In this document: in pieces, positions 24,922-33,059 of the stretch | Layout of the letters: every line of letters starts with the position of its first letter | Numbering within the stretch: the stretch's first letter is position 1 | DNA from: Actinoplanes sp. L3-i22 | GTDB lineage: Bacteria > Actinomycetota > Actinomycetes > Mycobacteriales > Micromonosporaceae | Length of the DNA: 64,000 nt | Assembly (NCBI RefSeq): GCF_019704555.1 | Contig: NZ_AP024745.1 | Coordinates: 2,414,001 to 2,478,000 of the forward strand | Direction: 5' to 3' | Program-made: the position numbers and the translations under genes | Notes under the pieces: generated by a model | Database searches by the model: none | What the model saw: the letters and a program-made list of their open reading frames with translations, nothing else | Told to the model about the DNA's origin: nothing

Positions 24922-26514
24922 TCAGGTGAATTTCCGGACGATCCGGCGGGCCGCTCGCGTGGCGGCCTCCGGCAGCGGGGAGCCGGCGCCGGTGCGGCGG
25001 GGTGGGATCGGCATCGGGGGGCCGCCGGCGGTGGGGCCCGCGTAGGCCGCGGTCAACCGGGCGGCGACCGCGGCGCGGCCGTAGCGGGCGTCCAGGGTGG
25101 CCCGGGCGGCGGGCAGGTCGAGGGTGGTGAAGCGGTCCTTCAGGCGGCGGTAGGCGGCCACGATGACGGCCGGGTCGGTGGTCGGCTCGAAGACCGCGCC
25201 GGCCGTGTCCCGCAGGCCGGCCAGGGTCTCGGCCGGGCCCTCGCTCAGCGCGGCCAGCACCGGGGTGCCGGTGGCCAGCGCCTCGACGATCGTCATGCCG
25301 AACGTCTCGCGGACGCTGGCGTGGGTCAGCACGTCGTGCTCGTGCAGCAGCGTGGACACCTGGTCCGGGCCGACCGGGGGGCGCCGGGTGATCCGGCCGG
25401 TCAGGCCGGCCGCGGCGACCCGGGCGTCGATCTGCTCGGCCAGCGGGCCGGTGCCGACCAGGGTCAGGGTGAGCGCCGGGTCCTCGGCCGCGACCGTGGC
25501 GAACGCGTCGATCAGGGTGAGGACGCCCTTGTGTTCCATCAGGCGGCCCAGGTAGAGCCAGCGGTTCGGGGCCTTCGGCGGTTCGGGGCGGACCGTGAAC
25601 GCGTCGAAGTCGATCACGTTCGGGACCACGTGCAGCTTGCCGGCCTGCTCGGGGAAGTAGCCGGCGAGCTGGACGCGCAGGCTCTCGCTGACGCAGAGCA
25701 GCGCGTCGGCGCGGTCGAGCATCCGCGCGTAGCGGTGCTGCAGGCCGGGCTGGGCGAACACCTTGTCGAGGAACGTGGAGTGCTCGGTGACCACGATCCG
25801 GGCGTCCGGGCGGGCCAGCCGGGCGGCCACCACGCCGCCCATGATGCCGGTGTGGGCGTGCACCACCGGCGCCTCGATGCGGCCGGTCGGCAGAGCCGCT
25901 CGGAGGGCCGCCGTCTGCTCATCCCCGTACGCCGAATAATCGCCGCCGGCCGGAGTCGGGACCGCAACCCTGGTGATCTCTCCTTCGAGGTCGTCGAAGA
26001 CGACCGAGTTGCCGGAGCGGACCGCCTGCCGTTCCGCGGCGACGCCCAGCAGCTGGCCGCGCAGCCGGCCCGGCGGGTAGAACCAGCTCTGGGTGTGCAG
26101 GACCGAGATCCGGGCGAAGCGGTCCCGGACCGCGCCGGTCGAGGAACGGACGAACGCCCCGGCGAATGGGTCGTCCGGCGACGGGTACCAGGGAGTGATC
26201 ACGGCGAGGTCGGCGGGCGCGGTCCGGCGGTCCGGCTCGGCGCTGGGCTCGAGGCGGGTGTCCAGGCCGTAGCAGGCGGCCAGCGCCTCGGGGTCACCCG
26301 CGTAGGCGACGTCCGCGGTCCCGGCCAGCCGGCGGGCCTCGGCGCGGGACCCCACCGGGCGTATCTCGACGGAGGGGTCGGCGGACACGGTGTCCCAGAC
26401 GGGATCGTCGATGCGGACCAGGCTGACCGAGTGGCCCTCGCCGGCCAGGCGGGCGGTGTGGGTGACGGCGGCGCGCGCCCGGCGCGTTCCGAGGGCAAGG
26501 TAGGTGATGTTCAT
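24922..26514 (-). CDS. GT4-family glycosyltransferase with an extra N-terminal segment
   Basis: The 530-residue protein contains a complete GT-B glycosyltransferase: a start-like LAVITPWYPSPDDPFAGAFV at about residue 103, the acceptor domain, then a C-terminal nucleotide-sugar domain with GRLMEHKGV and RETFGMTIVEAL (the Ex7E motif of GT4). It should transfer a sugar from a nucleotide donor onto a glycan or lipid on the cytoplasmic side. Residues 1-100 form a second, incomplete Rossmann-like beginning (MNITYLALGTRRAR), unusual for the family. The ATG at 26514 gives a natural-looking N-terminus; 26535 would add seven residues. Neither has a clear ribosome-binding site. It is divergent from the glycosyltransferase gene at 26632. 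Confidence 0.85.
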   Translation of the reverse strand: MNITYLALGTRRARAAVTHTARLAGEGHSVSLVRIDDPVWDTVSADPSVEIRPVGSRAEARRLAGTADVAYAGDPEALAACYGLDTRLEPSAEPDRRTAPADLAVITPWYPSPDDPFAGAFVRSSTGAVRDRFARISVLHTQSWFYPPGRLRGQLLGVAAERQAVRSGNSVVFDDLEGEITRVAVPTPAGGDYSAYGDEQTAALRAALPTGRIEAPVVHAHTGIMGGVVAARLARPDARIVVTEHSTFLDKVFAQPGLQHRYARMLDRADALLCVSESLRVQLAGYFPEQAGKLHVVPNVIDFDAFTVRPEPPKAPNRWLYLGRLMEHKGVLTLIDAFATVAAEDPALTLTLVGTGPLAEQIDARVAAAGLTGRITRRPPVGPDQVSTLLHEHDVLTHASVRETFGMTIVEALATGTPVLAALSEGPAETLAGLRDTAGAVFEPTTDPAVIVAAYRRLKDRFTTLDLPAARATLDARYGRAAVAARLTAAYAGPTAGGPPMPIPPRRTGAGSPLPEAATRAARRIVRKFT

Positions 26515-26616
26515 TTCCGGCGGCACGCTATTCATCGGGGGAGGCGGGAAAGTGAACAGGTCATGTCCAGTAATTGCACAAGAGCCCTTGATGATCTTCG
26601 TGGTTCCGGGTGACCG

Positions 26617-26622
26617 TACACT
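26617..26622 (+). promoter_or_regulatory. -10 box for a probably leaderless glycosyltransferase gene
   Basis: TACACT fits TAnnnT and ends 9 nt before the ATG at 26632, where no Shine-Dalgarno sequence exists. No good -35 hexamer is seen at 16-18 bp. Confidence 0.4.
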
Positions 26623-26631
26623 CGCGCCATC

Positions 26632-27900
26632 ATGAAGGTTGTCATGCTCGTCGACAACGGTGTGCACGGTGATTCGCGGGTCCAGAAGACCGCGCGGTCG
26701 GCGGCCGAAGCCGGTTGGAACGTAACCCTGCTGGGCTGCTCGCCCGACGACGTCGAGCATTCCTGGCACCTCGGCGGCGCCGAGGTACGCCTGCTGCCGA
26801 TGGGCGGCGGCTCGTCCGGCGCCGGCGGTGGCGGCCTGAAACGCCGGTTGGTCGAGCGGGGCGGGGTGCCGCTCGCGCTGGCCCGCAAGGCGCGCCGGCC
26901 GGTCGAACGGGCCCAGGTCCGCTACTGGCTGGCCCGCGAGGGCGACCGCGCCTGGCGGCGGCTGGAGCCCGGCCTGTGGAACTACGAGCGGGCGTTCGGC
27001 AAGGTGATCGACGAGCTGGCGCCGGACCTGATCCACGCGCACGACTTCCGGATGCTGGGCGTCGGCGCCCGGGCGAAGGTGCGCGCCGCGGACGCCGGGC
27101 GCACCGTCAAGCTGGTCTGGGACGCGCACGAGTTCCTCCCCGGGGCGCGGCCCCGCCGGGACAACGCCCGCTGGCTGCCGGCCCATCTGGCCTACGAGCG
27201 GGAGTTCGTGCCGTACGCCGATGCCGTGGTCACCGTCTCGGAAGCGCTCGCCGACCTGCTCCAGCAGGAGCACGGCCTGGCCGTGAAGCCGGGCGTGGTG
27301 CTGAACGCGCCGGCCCGGTCGGACGACGGGGACGTGCCGGACCTGCGGAAACTCTGCGGGGTCGGCCCGGACACCCCGCTGCTGGTGTACAGCGGCTCGT
27401 CCAGCCCGCAGCGCGGCCTGGACACGATCGTCGAGGCGCTGCCGTCGCTGCCGGGGGTGCACCTGGCCCTGGTCGTGTCGGACCCGTCGGCGCCGCACAT
27501 CCAGGCGCTGCTGAAGGGGAACGTGCACGCCGTCCCCTACGTCCCGGCCGATCAGGTGTTCCGGTTCCTCGCGCCGGCCGACATCGGGGTGATCCCGATC
27601 CACCACTGGCCGAACCACGAGATCGCGCTGATCACCAAGTTCTTCGAGTACTCGCACGCGCACCTGCCGATCGTGGTGAGCGACGTGCGCGCGATGGCCG
27701 AGGCGGTGCGCGCCACCGGGCAGGGCGAGGTCTTCCGGGCCCGGGACGCGGCCGACCTGGCCCGGGCGGTGCAGGCTATTCTCGCTGATCCGAAGCGCTA
27801 CCGGGCGGTCTACGACGGGCCGGACAGCCCGTTGCCCGGCTGGACGTGGGAAGCGCAGGCGGACCGCTTGAACACCCTTTATCAGGAGCTATTGCGATGA
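26632..27900 (+). CDS. GT-B glycosyltransferase (GT4-like)
   Basis: The 422-residue protein starts with a GT-B Rossmann signature (VVMLVDNGVHGDSRVQKTARSAAEAGW written here in two parts: VVMLVDNGVHGDSRV and QKTARSAAEAGW) and has the acceptor-domain PDLIHAHDF motif, then a C-terminal domain with YSGSSSPQRGLDTIVEAL and FFEYSHAHLPIVVSD. It should transfer a sugar from a nucleotide-activated donor to an envelope or exopolysaccharide intermediate. The ATG follows a -10-like box, suggesting a leaderless message. Its stop overlaps the start of the next glycosyltransferase gene by 4 nt (ATGA), so the two probably act on the same product. Confidence 0.85.
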   Translation: MKVVMLVDNGVHGDSRVQKTARSAAEAGWNVTLLGCSPDDVEHSWHLGGAEVRLLPMGGGSSGAGGGGLKRRLVERGGVPLALARKARRPVERAQVRYWLAREGDRAWRRLEPGLWNYERAFGKVIDELAPDLIHAHDFRMLGVGARAKVRAADAGRTVKLVWDAHEFLPGARPRRDNARWLPAHLAYEREFVPYADAVVTVSEALADLLQQEHGLAVKPGVVLNAPARSDDGDVPDLRKLCGVGPDTPLLVYSGSSSPQRGLDTIVEALPSLPGVHLALVVSDPSAPHIQALLKGNVHAVPYVPADQVFRFLAPADIGVIPIHHWPNHEIALITKFFEYSHAHLPIVVSDVRAMAEAVRATGQGEVFRARDAADLARAVQAILADPKRYRAVYDGPDSPLPGWTWEAQADRLNTLYQELLR

Positions 27901-29438
27901 GCACTCCGGATGTGACCGTGGTGGTGGCGGTCTACAACACCATGCCGTACCTGACCGAGTGCCTGAACTCGCTGGTCCGGCAGACCATCGGGGCGGACCG
28001 GATGCAGATCGTCGCGGTCGACGACGGCTCCACCGACCGCAGCGGCGCCGAGCTGGACCGCTTCGAGCGCCGCCACCCCGGCCTGGTCACGGTCATCCAC
28101 CAGGAGAACTCCGGCGGGCCGGCCGGGCCGTTCAACCGCGGGATCGAGGCGGCGACCGGCCGCTACGTGTTCTTCATCGGCGCCGACGACCTGCTCGGGC
28201 CGGAGGCCCTGGAGCGCCTGGTCACGGCCGCCGACGAGTACGGCTCGGACGTCGTCCTGGGCCGGGTGGTCGGGGTCAACAGCCGGCACATCTACCAGGA
28301 CATCTACCAGCGCAGCGAGCCCGACCTGGACCTGTTCGACTCGCCGCTGCCGCGGTCGCTGGCGAACACCAAGCTGTTCCGCCGGGAGCTGCTGGAGGAG
28401 CACGGGATCCGGTACCCGGAGGACATGCGGATCGGCAGCGACCTGCCGTTCACCCTGGCCGCCTGCTTCCACGCCAAGAAGATCTCCGTCCTTGCGGACT
28501 ACGACTACTACTTCGCCGTACGCCGGTTCAGCGCCACCAACATCACGTATCTCAGTCGCCACGGTCTCCGGATCGAGACCGTCGACAAGATCATCACGTT
28601 CGTCGCCAACCTGATCGAGGCCGGCCCGCGCCGCGACGCGATCATGGTGCACCGCTTCGACCACGAGGTCGCGCGCCTGCTCGAGGACGACGTGCTGCGC
28701 CTCGACCGGCCGACCCAGGAGCAGCTGCACGCGACGGTGGGTCGGCTCGCTGAGGCGTACCTGACCGACGGGATCGCCGCGCGGCTCGGCCCGGAGACCC
28801 GGATCCGGCTCGCGGTGGCCCGGCACGGCGATCTCGACGACCTGCTCGCGGTGATCCGGCAGGACGCCGAGGGCGGGGTGCCGCCGACCGTCGAGCGCGA
28901 CGGCCGCCGGTTCGCCGCCTACCCGGGCTTCGGCAAGCTGCCCGACGAGTGCTTCGACGTGACCGACGTGGCCGACTGGGACGCCAAGCTGGACGCGACG
29001 GCGTTCACCTGGGCCGGCGACCACCTGGTGATCACCGCGAGCGGCGGCCGGCCGGGCAGCGTGAGCGCCGAGGAGATCCCGGCCGTCGTCGAGACGACCG
29101 GCGCGACCGTGACGATCCGCCTCGACGTGGCCGAGGTGCTCGCCCGCAGCGGCGACTCCGGGCAGCGCCGCGCGGTGTCCGCCCAGCCCGGAACGTTCGA
29201 CCCGGCGCACGCGCTCGGCGCCCAGACGGCCACCGGCGCGTCCGGCGCCGCGGCGGTCCGCGCGGCCCGCGCCCGGATGCCCCGGCCGCTGGTCCGGCGC
29301 CGGGGCGGCCGCCTCTTCGCGATCGCCCCGACCGTCGACGAGTCCGGCCGCCTGATGATCTCGGTGGTGCCGCTCACCGCCCGGCGGGTGCTCTCCCGGC
29401 TGCCGCGCCCGTCGGCTTTGAAGCGGGCCGCCGGCTGA
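27897..29438 (+). CDS. GT2-family glycosyltransferase with C-terminal extension
   Basis: The 513-residue protein has an N-terminal GT-A fold (residues 5-220): TVVVAVYNTMPYLTECLNSL, the VDDGSTDRS nucleotide-binding block and the metal-binding FFIGADDLLGPEAL. A helical middle (about 220-340) and a beta-rich C-terminal part (about 345-510) follow; this layout resembles wall teichoic acid glycosyltransferases, but I would not assign that substrate. The ATG at 27897 overlaps the upstream stop (ATGA); an in-frame ATG at 27846 lies inside the previous gene. Its last 65 bp overlap the converging glycosyltransferase gene, an unusually long convergent overlap. Confidence 0.87.
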   Translation: MSTPDVTVVVAVYNTMPYLTECLNSLVRQTIGADRMQIVAVDDGSTDRSGAELDRFERRHPGLVTVIHQENSGGPAGPFNRGIEAATGRYVFFIGADDLLGPEALERLVTAADEYGSDVVLGRVVGVNSRHIYQDIYQRSEPDLDLFDSPLPRSLANTKLFRRELLEEHGIRYPEDMRIGSDLPFTLAACFHAKKISVLADYDYYFAVRRFSATNITYLSRHGLRIETVDKIITFVANLIEAGPRRDAIMVHRFDHEVARLLEDDVLRLDRPTQEQLHATVGRLAEAYLTDGIAARLGPETRIRLAVARHGDLDDLLAVIRQDAEGGVPPTVERDGRRFAAYPGFGKLPDECFDVTDVADWDAKLDATAFTWAGDHLVITASGGRPGSVSAEEIPAVVETTGATVTIRLDVAEVLARSGDSGQRRAVSAQPGTFDPAHALGAQTATGASGAAAVRAARARMPRPLVRRRGGRLFAIAPTVDESGRLMISVVPLTARRVLSRLPRPSALKRAAG

Positions 29439-30357
29439 GCACCGCGTCGCGCAGCCGGTGCCGCAGGCCGGGCGGCAACGCCCAGATCTGCAGGTAGGTC
29501 AGGTAGTCGACGAGGCCGGGGCGGCCGTTGCGGCGCGCCTCGGCGAGCACCTCGCGGAAGACCGCGAAGCTGCGGGTGGTGGCGGCCATCGAGCCGAGCA
29601 CACTCATCGCGAACGCCGCGTACGCCCGCGGGGTGAACAGCGGCCGGCTGTCCCGCAGCCAGGCCAGCTGCTCCCGCCACGGCATCTCCAGGCTGATCCG
29701 CTCGCGGTTCTCGTCCTGGTGCCAGAGCACCAGCGGCTGCGGGGCGAAGACCAGCTCGACGTCGTCGTGCCGGGTGGCCCGCAACGTCCAGTCCAGCTCC
29801 TGCTGGCGGCGCAGCCCGACGGTGAACGGCACCCGCCGGAACAGCTCGGTCGGGGCGAGGATCGTCGAGGTCTGGATGAAACCGTCGCCGTAGAACAGAC
29901 CACGCCGGACGGTCAGGTACTCACTGATCGGCTCGTCCGGCCCGGGCAGCCGGCGCGGCATGATCGAGTCGGCGCGCGGCGTGCGGTTGATCAGCCGGCT
30001 GGCGACGATCGGCGTGGCGACCGTCGCGGACGCGGCCACCCGCAACTGCACGGCCAGTTTCTCCGGCAGCCACTCGTCGTCGTCGTCCAGATACGCGGTC
30101 CACTCGCCGGCCGCCTCCTGGGCGCCGACGTTCCGCGCGTTCGGCGCGCCACCGCGCTCGGGCAGCACCAGCACGCGGACCCGGTCGTCGCCGAGTGCGG
30201 CGAGCGCCTCGGACGTGCTCTCGTCCGGCCCGTCCACCACGACGATCACCTCGAGCGACGCGTGGGTCTGAGCGAGCGCGCTGCGGACCGCGCGCGTGAC
30301 GAGATCGGGACGGAAGCGCGTAGGAATGACAACGCTAACGTCTGGTTTAGCCCCCAT
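29374..30357 (-). CDS. GT2-family glycosyltransferase
   Basis: The 327-residue protein is a compact GT-A enzyme: SVVIPTRFRPDLVTRAVRSA at the start, VVVDGPDEST, GGAPNARNVGAQEAAGEW and the DDDDEW metal site near residue 95. The C-terminal third is helical and basic and may associate with the membrane. It should add a sugar to an envelope or exopolysaccharide chain. The ATG at 30357 lies 7 nt after a -10-like TAACGT and has no Shine-Dalgarno sequence. Its 3' end overlaps the plus-strand glycosyltransferase gene by 65 bp, so the basic tail (SRRPASKPTGAAAGRAPAGR) is encoded opposite that gene's last codons. Confidence 0.87.
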   Translation of the reverse strand: MGAKPDVSVVIPTRFRPDLVTRAVRSALAQTHASLEVIVVVDGPDESTSEALAALGDDRVRVLVLPERGGAPNARNVGAQEAAGEWTAYLDDDDEWLPEKLAVQLRVAASATVATPIVASRLINRTPRADSIMPRRLPGPDEPISEYLTVRRGLFYGDGFIQTSTILAPTELFRRVPFTVGLRRQQELDWTLRATRHDDVELVFAPQPLVLWHQDENRERISLEMPWREQLAWLRDSRPLFTPRAYAAFAMSVLGSMAATTRSFAVFREVLAEARRNGRPGLVDYLTYLQIWALPPGLRHRLRDAVLSRRPASKPTGAAAGRAPAGR

Positions 30358-30364
30358 TACCGGG

Positions 30365-30370
30365 ACGTTA
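30365..30370 (-). promoter_or_regulatory. -10 box for a probably leaderless GT2 gene
   Basis: On the minus strand TAACGT fits TAnnnT and ends 7 nt before the ATG at 30357. No ribosome-binding site or clear -35 hexamer is present. Confidence 0.45.
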
Positions 30371-30510
30371 AGCTATGCGCGCAAAGCGGAGATGAATCAC
30401 AAGTGACGCCAGAGCGGCACTGAGCAGCAAAGTCCACCGGACAGGCCGGACCGGTGTCGCACGATCGTGGTGGCTCGATCACCCGCCCGGATGAGGGCCG
30501 TTCGGCCAGG

Positions 30511-31410
30511 TCAGGGCCGGCGCAGATGCTCGGCCGGGAAGTCCGCCGACGGCGCTTGCGCGCCGAGGTCGGCGGGCCGATATCCCGCCGGATATCCCGG
30601 ATAGGTGCGATTTTTCGAAGAAACCCCCAACACGGACGTACGGCGAGGCCGGCCGAACCACCGCAGGGTCAGCGCCCGCACCCGCAGCCCGAGTTCCCCG
30701 GCCGCCCCGACCCAGCGGGGCGCGGCCGGGAAACCGAACGCCCGCAGCATCGGCTCGTCGAGCATCCCGCGGACCGCCAGGCGCACCGCCGGGCGCAGGA
30801 ACGCCGGGAACCAGGCCGCGAACAGCCCGACCGTGTACTCGCCGACCCGCTGGTTCGTCGCCGAGAAGACGAAGTGCCGGTCCTCGTAGTCCTGCTTGAA
30901 CCGGGCGAACGCCGCGTAGCCGGCCGGGATCCCGGGGATCCCCATCCGCTTGCCGACCTCGCGGTAGTAGTGGAACGCGGCCAGCCGCTCGTGCTCGTGC
31001 GGCGGACGCCACCCGAACCGGTCGAGCCAGGCGATCGGCTCGAAGACAAAGGTGGACAGCACGTAGCGCATGTCATCGTCACTGATCGTGAACCGGCCGT
31101 GCGCCCGGTTCACCACCCGGAGCGCCTCCCGGCCGCGCGGCGAGTCGTAGCCGTGCGCGGCGATCTCCGCCATCAGCAGCGCGGTGTCGTCGTAGCGCTT
31201 CTGCGGGCGGTCCCGGAACTCGCCGGTCGCCGCGAGCAGCGCCGAGATGCTCGGCACGCAGTACGTCCGGAACAGCGCGAGTTCCAGCGCCCGGGTGTAG
31301 TCCCACGGGAACTCGCGCCCGGCGGACAGCTGGTAGATCTCCAGGTGGTCGCGTTCCGGATCGAGCCCGGCGATCCGGTCCCGCAACTCGTAGCGTCGGC
31401 GTGACATCAT
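30511..31410 (-). CDS. DUF2236 (MpaB/latex-clearing-like) family protein
   Basis: The 299-residue protein matches my memory of the DUF2236 family: the N-terminal RRRYELRDRIAGLDPERDH block, ALELALFRTYCVPSI, and DMRYVLSTFVFEPIAWLDRFGWRP, then an alpha-helical C-terminus. Members include the haem-containing rubber oxygenase Lcp and the mycophenolate enzyme MpaB, so an oxygenase or haem role is possible but unproven. I chose the ATG at 31410 because GGGAG lies 9 nt upstream; the open frame continues to 31959 through the divergent GntR gene. It is divergent from that regulator, which may control it. Confidence 0.8.
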   Translation of the reverse strand: MMSRRRYELRDRIAGLDPERDHLEIYQLSAGREFPWDYTRALELALFRTYCVPSISALLAATGEFRDRPQKRYDDTALLMAEIAAHGYDSPRGREALRVVNRAHGRFTISDDDMRYVLSTFVFEPIAWLDRFGWRPPHEHERLAAFHYYREVGKRMGIPGIPAGYAAFARFKQDYEDRHFVFSATNQRVGEYTVGLFAAWFPAFLRPAVRLAVRGMLDEPMLRAFGFPAAPRWVGAAGELGLRVRALTLRWFGRPRRTSVLGVSSKNRTYPGYPAGYRPADLGAQAPSADFPAEHLRRP

Positions 31411-31483
31411 CTCGATCAACTCCCGTGCGATCACATAGGACCCGGGGTCGTGCCCGATCGCATCATCGCGCGCTCCGCGTTGA

Positions 31484-31489
31484 TAGCGT
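31484..31489 (+). promoter_or_regulatory. -10 box for a probably leaderless GntR gene
   Basis: TAGCGT fits TAnnnT and ends 6 nt before the ATG at 31496. No Shine-Dalgarno sequence precedes that ATG. Confidence 0.45.
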
Positions 31490-31495
31490 GACCGG

Positions 31496-32143
31496 ATGCG
31501 GCCCCAATTGTCCGACGAGGTGGCCGCCGCGCTGCGCGGCCGGATCATGTCCGGGGAACTGCGCCCCGGCGCGCGGATCCGCCTCGAGGAGGTCGCGGCG
31601 CAGCTCGGCGTCAGCATCACCCCGGTCCGGGAGGCGCTGCTCACCCTGCGCGGCGAGGACATGGTCGAGCTGGAGCCGCGCAAGGGGTACGTGGTGGCCC
31701 CGCTCTCCGAGCAGGACGTGATCGACCTGTTCCGGCTGCAGGGGGACATCGCGGGGGAGCTGGCCGCCCGGCTCGCCGAGCGGATCACCGACGCCCAGCG
31801 GGACGAGCTGACCCTGGCCGACCGGGCGCTGCAGCGGGCCGCGCGGTCGCGCCGGGTCGACGAGATCGAGCAGTTGGAGTACGCGTTCCACCGGACCGTC
31901 AACGTGCTGGCGCAGGCGCGCAAGCTGAGCTGGTTCCTGCACGTGGCGACGCGGTACACGCCGGCCCGGTTCTACGCCGCCGACGCCGGGTGGCGGGAGG
32001 CGATGCGGGCGGATCACGAGGCGCTGCTGACGGCGTTCGCGGCCCGTGACCCGGCGGCGGCCCGCGAGTCGATGACCCGCCACTTCACCGACGGCGCCGA
32101 CCTCCTCGTCAAACACCTCCGCGACCTCGGCATCTGGCAGTAG
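31496..32143 (+). CDS. GntR-family regulator (FCD/FadR type)
   Basis: The 215-residue protein has the GntR winged helix at its N-terminus (ALRGRIMSGELRPGARIRLEEV is split here as ALRGRIMSGELRPGA and RIRLEEVAAQLGVS, then TPVREALLTLRGEDMVEL) and a helical FCD effector domain (about residues 80-210) with FHRTVNVLAQA and a metal-binding-type DHEALLTAFAARD segment. It should be a ligand-controlled repressor; FCD members often sense carboxylates or acyl compounds. It is divergent from the DUF2236 gene across 85 bp, the most likely target. The ATG at 31496 directly follows a -10-like box, so the message is probably leaderless. Confidence 0.9.
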   Translation: MRPQLSDEVAAALRGRIMSGELRPGARIRLEEVAAQLGVSITPVREALLTLRGEDMVELEPRKGYVVAPLSEQDVIDLFRLQGDIAGELAARLAERITDAQRDELTLADRALQRAARSRRVDEIEQLEYAFHRTVNVLAQARKLSWFLHVATRYTPARFYAADAGWREAMRADHEALLTAFAARDPAAARESMTRHFTDGADLLVKHLRDLGIWQ

Positions 32144-32213
32144 CCGCGCCCCACCCTCCCCGGCCGTCCGCCAGGACCCCCACGCGCCGCCAGACACACC
32201 CCAAGACCCAGCC

Positions 32214-32318
32214 GTGCCGCGCCCAGTCGTGCCGCGCCCAGTCGTGCCGCGCCCAGTCGTGCCGCGCCCAGTCGTGCCGCGCCCAGTCGTGCCGCGCCCA
32301 GTCGTGCCGCGCCCAGTC
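32214..32318. repeat. Perfect 15-bp tandem repeat (7 copies) with a degenerate continuation
   Basis: The unit GTGCCGCGCCCAGTC occurs seven times without a mismatch from 32214 to 32318. A diverged, purely G/C continuation built on GCCGCGCCCAG-like words runs to about 32580. The 15-bp unit keeps a pentapeptide frame open on both strands, but no ribosome-binding site or plausible gene is associated. It begins 70 bp after the GntR stop. Confidence 0.9.
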
Positions 32319-32866
32319 GTGCCGTGCCGCGCCGCGCCGTGCCGCGCCACGCCCAGCCGCGCCGCGCCCAGCCGCGCCATGCTCAGCCCGCCCGAGCCCA
32401 GCCCAGCCGCACCGCACCCAGCCCGGCCGCGTTGCGTCGCGTCCAGCCCGGCCGCCCCAATCCGGGCCGCGTCCAGCCCGCCCCAGCCCGGCCGCTCCAA
32501 GCCCAGCTGGGCCGCGCCGCGCGCAGCCCAGCCGCCCCAAGCCGGGCCGCGCCGAGCCTGCCCCGCCCGGCCGGCTGCCCCAAGCCCAGCCCGGTCGGGG
32601 CCCGCCTGCGGCGCCGCCCTGCGGCCCCGGCCCGCGCGAGGCTCGCGGCTTTCGGCTGGTGGTGAGGGCTTGTTCGAGGGCCGGGACGACCCTGAGCGCC
32701 AGCCGGGAGCGTGCCGCGCGCTGTGTCCCTGGGTTGCGCCAGCTGTGTCCCTGGGTCCGCTACAGGTAGAGAGGGGGCCGTAAAAGAGCAGGTCCCGCCC
32801 TCCCTGAGGGGGGCCACCGCCTCTGACGTAATTGTCGCGCGATTCGCCAAGATCGTGTTTGGGGCC
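32319..32866. other. Gene-free region behind the tandem repeat
   Basis: After the degenerate repeat, a 14-mer CTGTGTCCCTGGGT occurs at 32721-32734 and 32743-32756. A hairpin-like CCCTC-CCTG-AGGGG lies near 32799-32815. No frame has both a start signal and consistent coding bias, and the whole stretch 32144-33059 looks non-coding. Confidence 0.6.
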
Positions 32867-32892
32867 TGTGGATGACGCGGCAGTGTGGATAA
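32867..32892. other. Two DnaA-box-like 9-mers
   Basis: TGTGGATAA at 32884-32892 is the reverse complement of TTATCCACA, the E. coli DnaA-box consensus, and TGTGGATGA at 32867-32875 differs by one base. They lie in the same orientation, 17 bp apart start to start, just before copy 2 of the structured element. No origin-like AT-rich region or dnaA/dnaN gene is nearby, so this is not oriC. Confidence 0.35.
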
Positions 32893-32933
32893 CTCCCACG
32901 GGTTCGGATCTTGGGGTAAACCGCAACCACCCT

Positions 32934-33015
32934 CGGACGTCGCCCTGGAGGGTCTCGCGTTTTGGGCGCCCCGCGCCCTGCGAGGCCCGGAAGGGTCCCC
33001 GCGGGAGCGACGATC
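32934..33015. ncRNA. Copy 2 of a dispersed structured element (candidate RNA or repeat)
   Basis: This copy matches 3034-3116 with a single missing base (in the T-rich stretch before GGGCGC), which keeps every helix described for copy 1. Weaker similarity extends leftwards (AAACCGC..ACCACC) and rightwards (GAGGCAA.GAAGAA.TTGATCTT). It lies 44 bp beyond the stop of the minus-strand aldehyde dehydrogenase gene, again 3' of a minus-strand gene. The indel breaks any shared protein reading frame, so conservation is at the DNA or RNA level. Confidence 0.45.
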
Positions 33016-33059
33016 TGTACCCCGGCGGACCGAGGCAATGAAGAACTTGATCTTGATTT

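Noticed and set aside
26536..27663. Upstream extension of the GT4 gene to 913 codons
   Set aside because: It runs antisense through the divergent glycosyltransferase gene and shows no family similarity.
32214..32318. CRISPR array
   Set aside because: The repeats are directly adjacent with no spacers, the unit is too short and no cas gene is near.
32109..32540. A pentapeptide-repeat frame (ARHDW units) across the tandem repeat
   Set aside because: The frame exists only because the repeat unit is 15 bp. There is no ribosome-binding site, and reading frames are open on both strands.
32867..32892. Chromosomal replication origin
   Set aside because: Only two DnaA-like boxes are present, with no AT-rich unwinding region and no dnaA, dnaN or gyrB neighbours.
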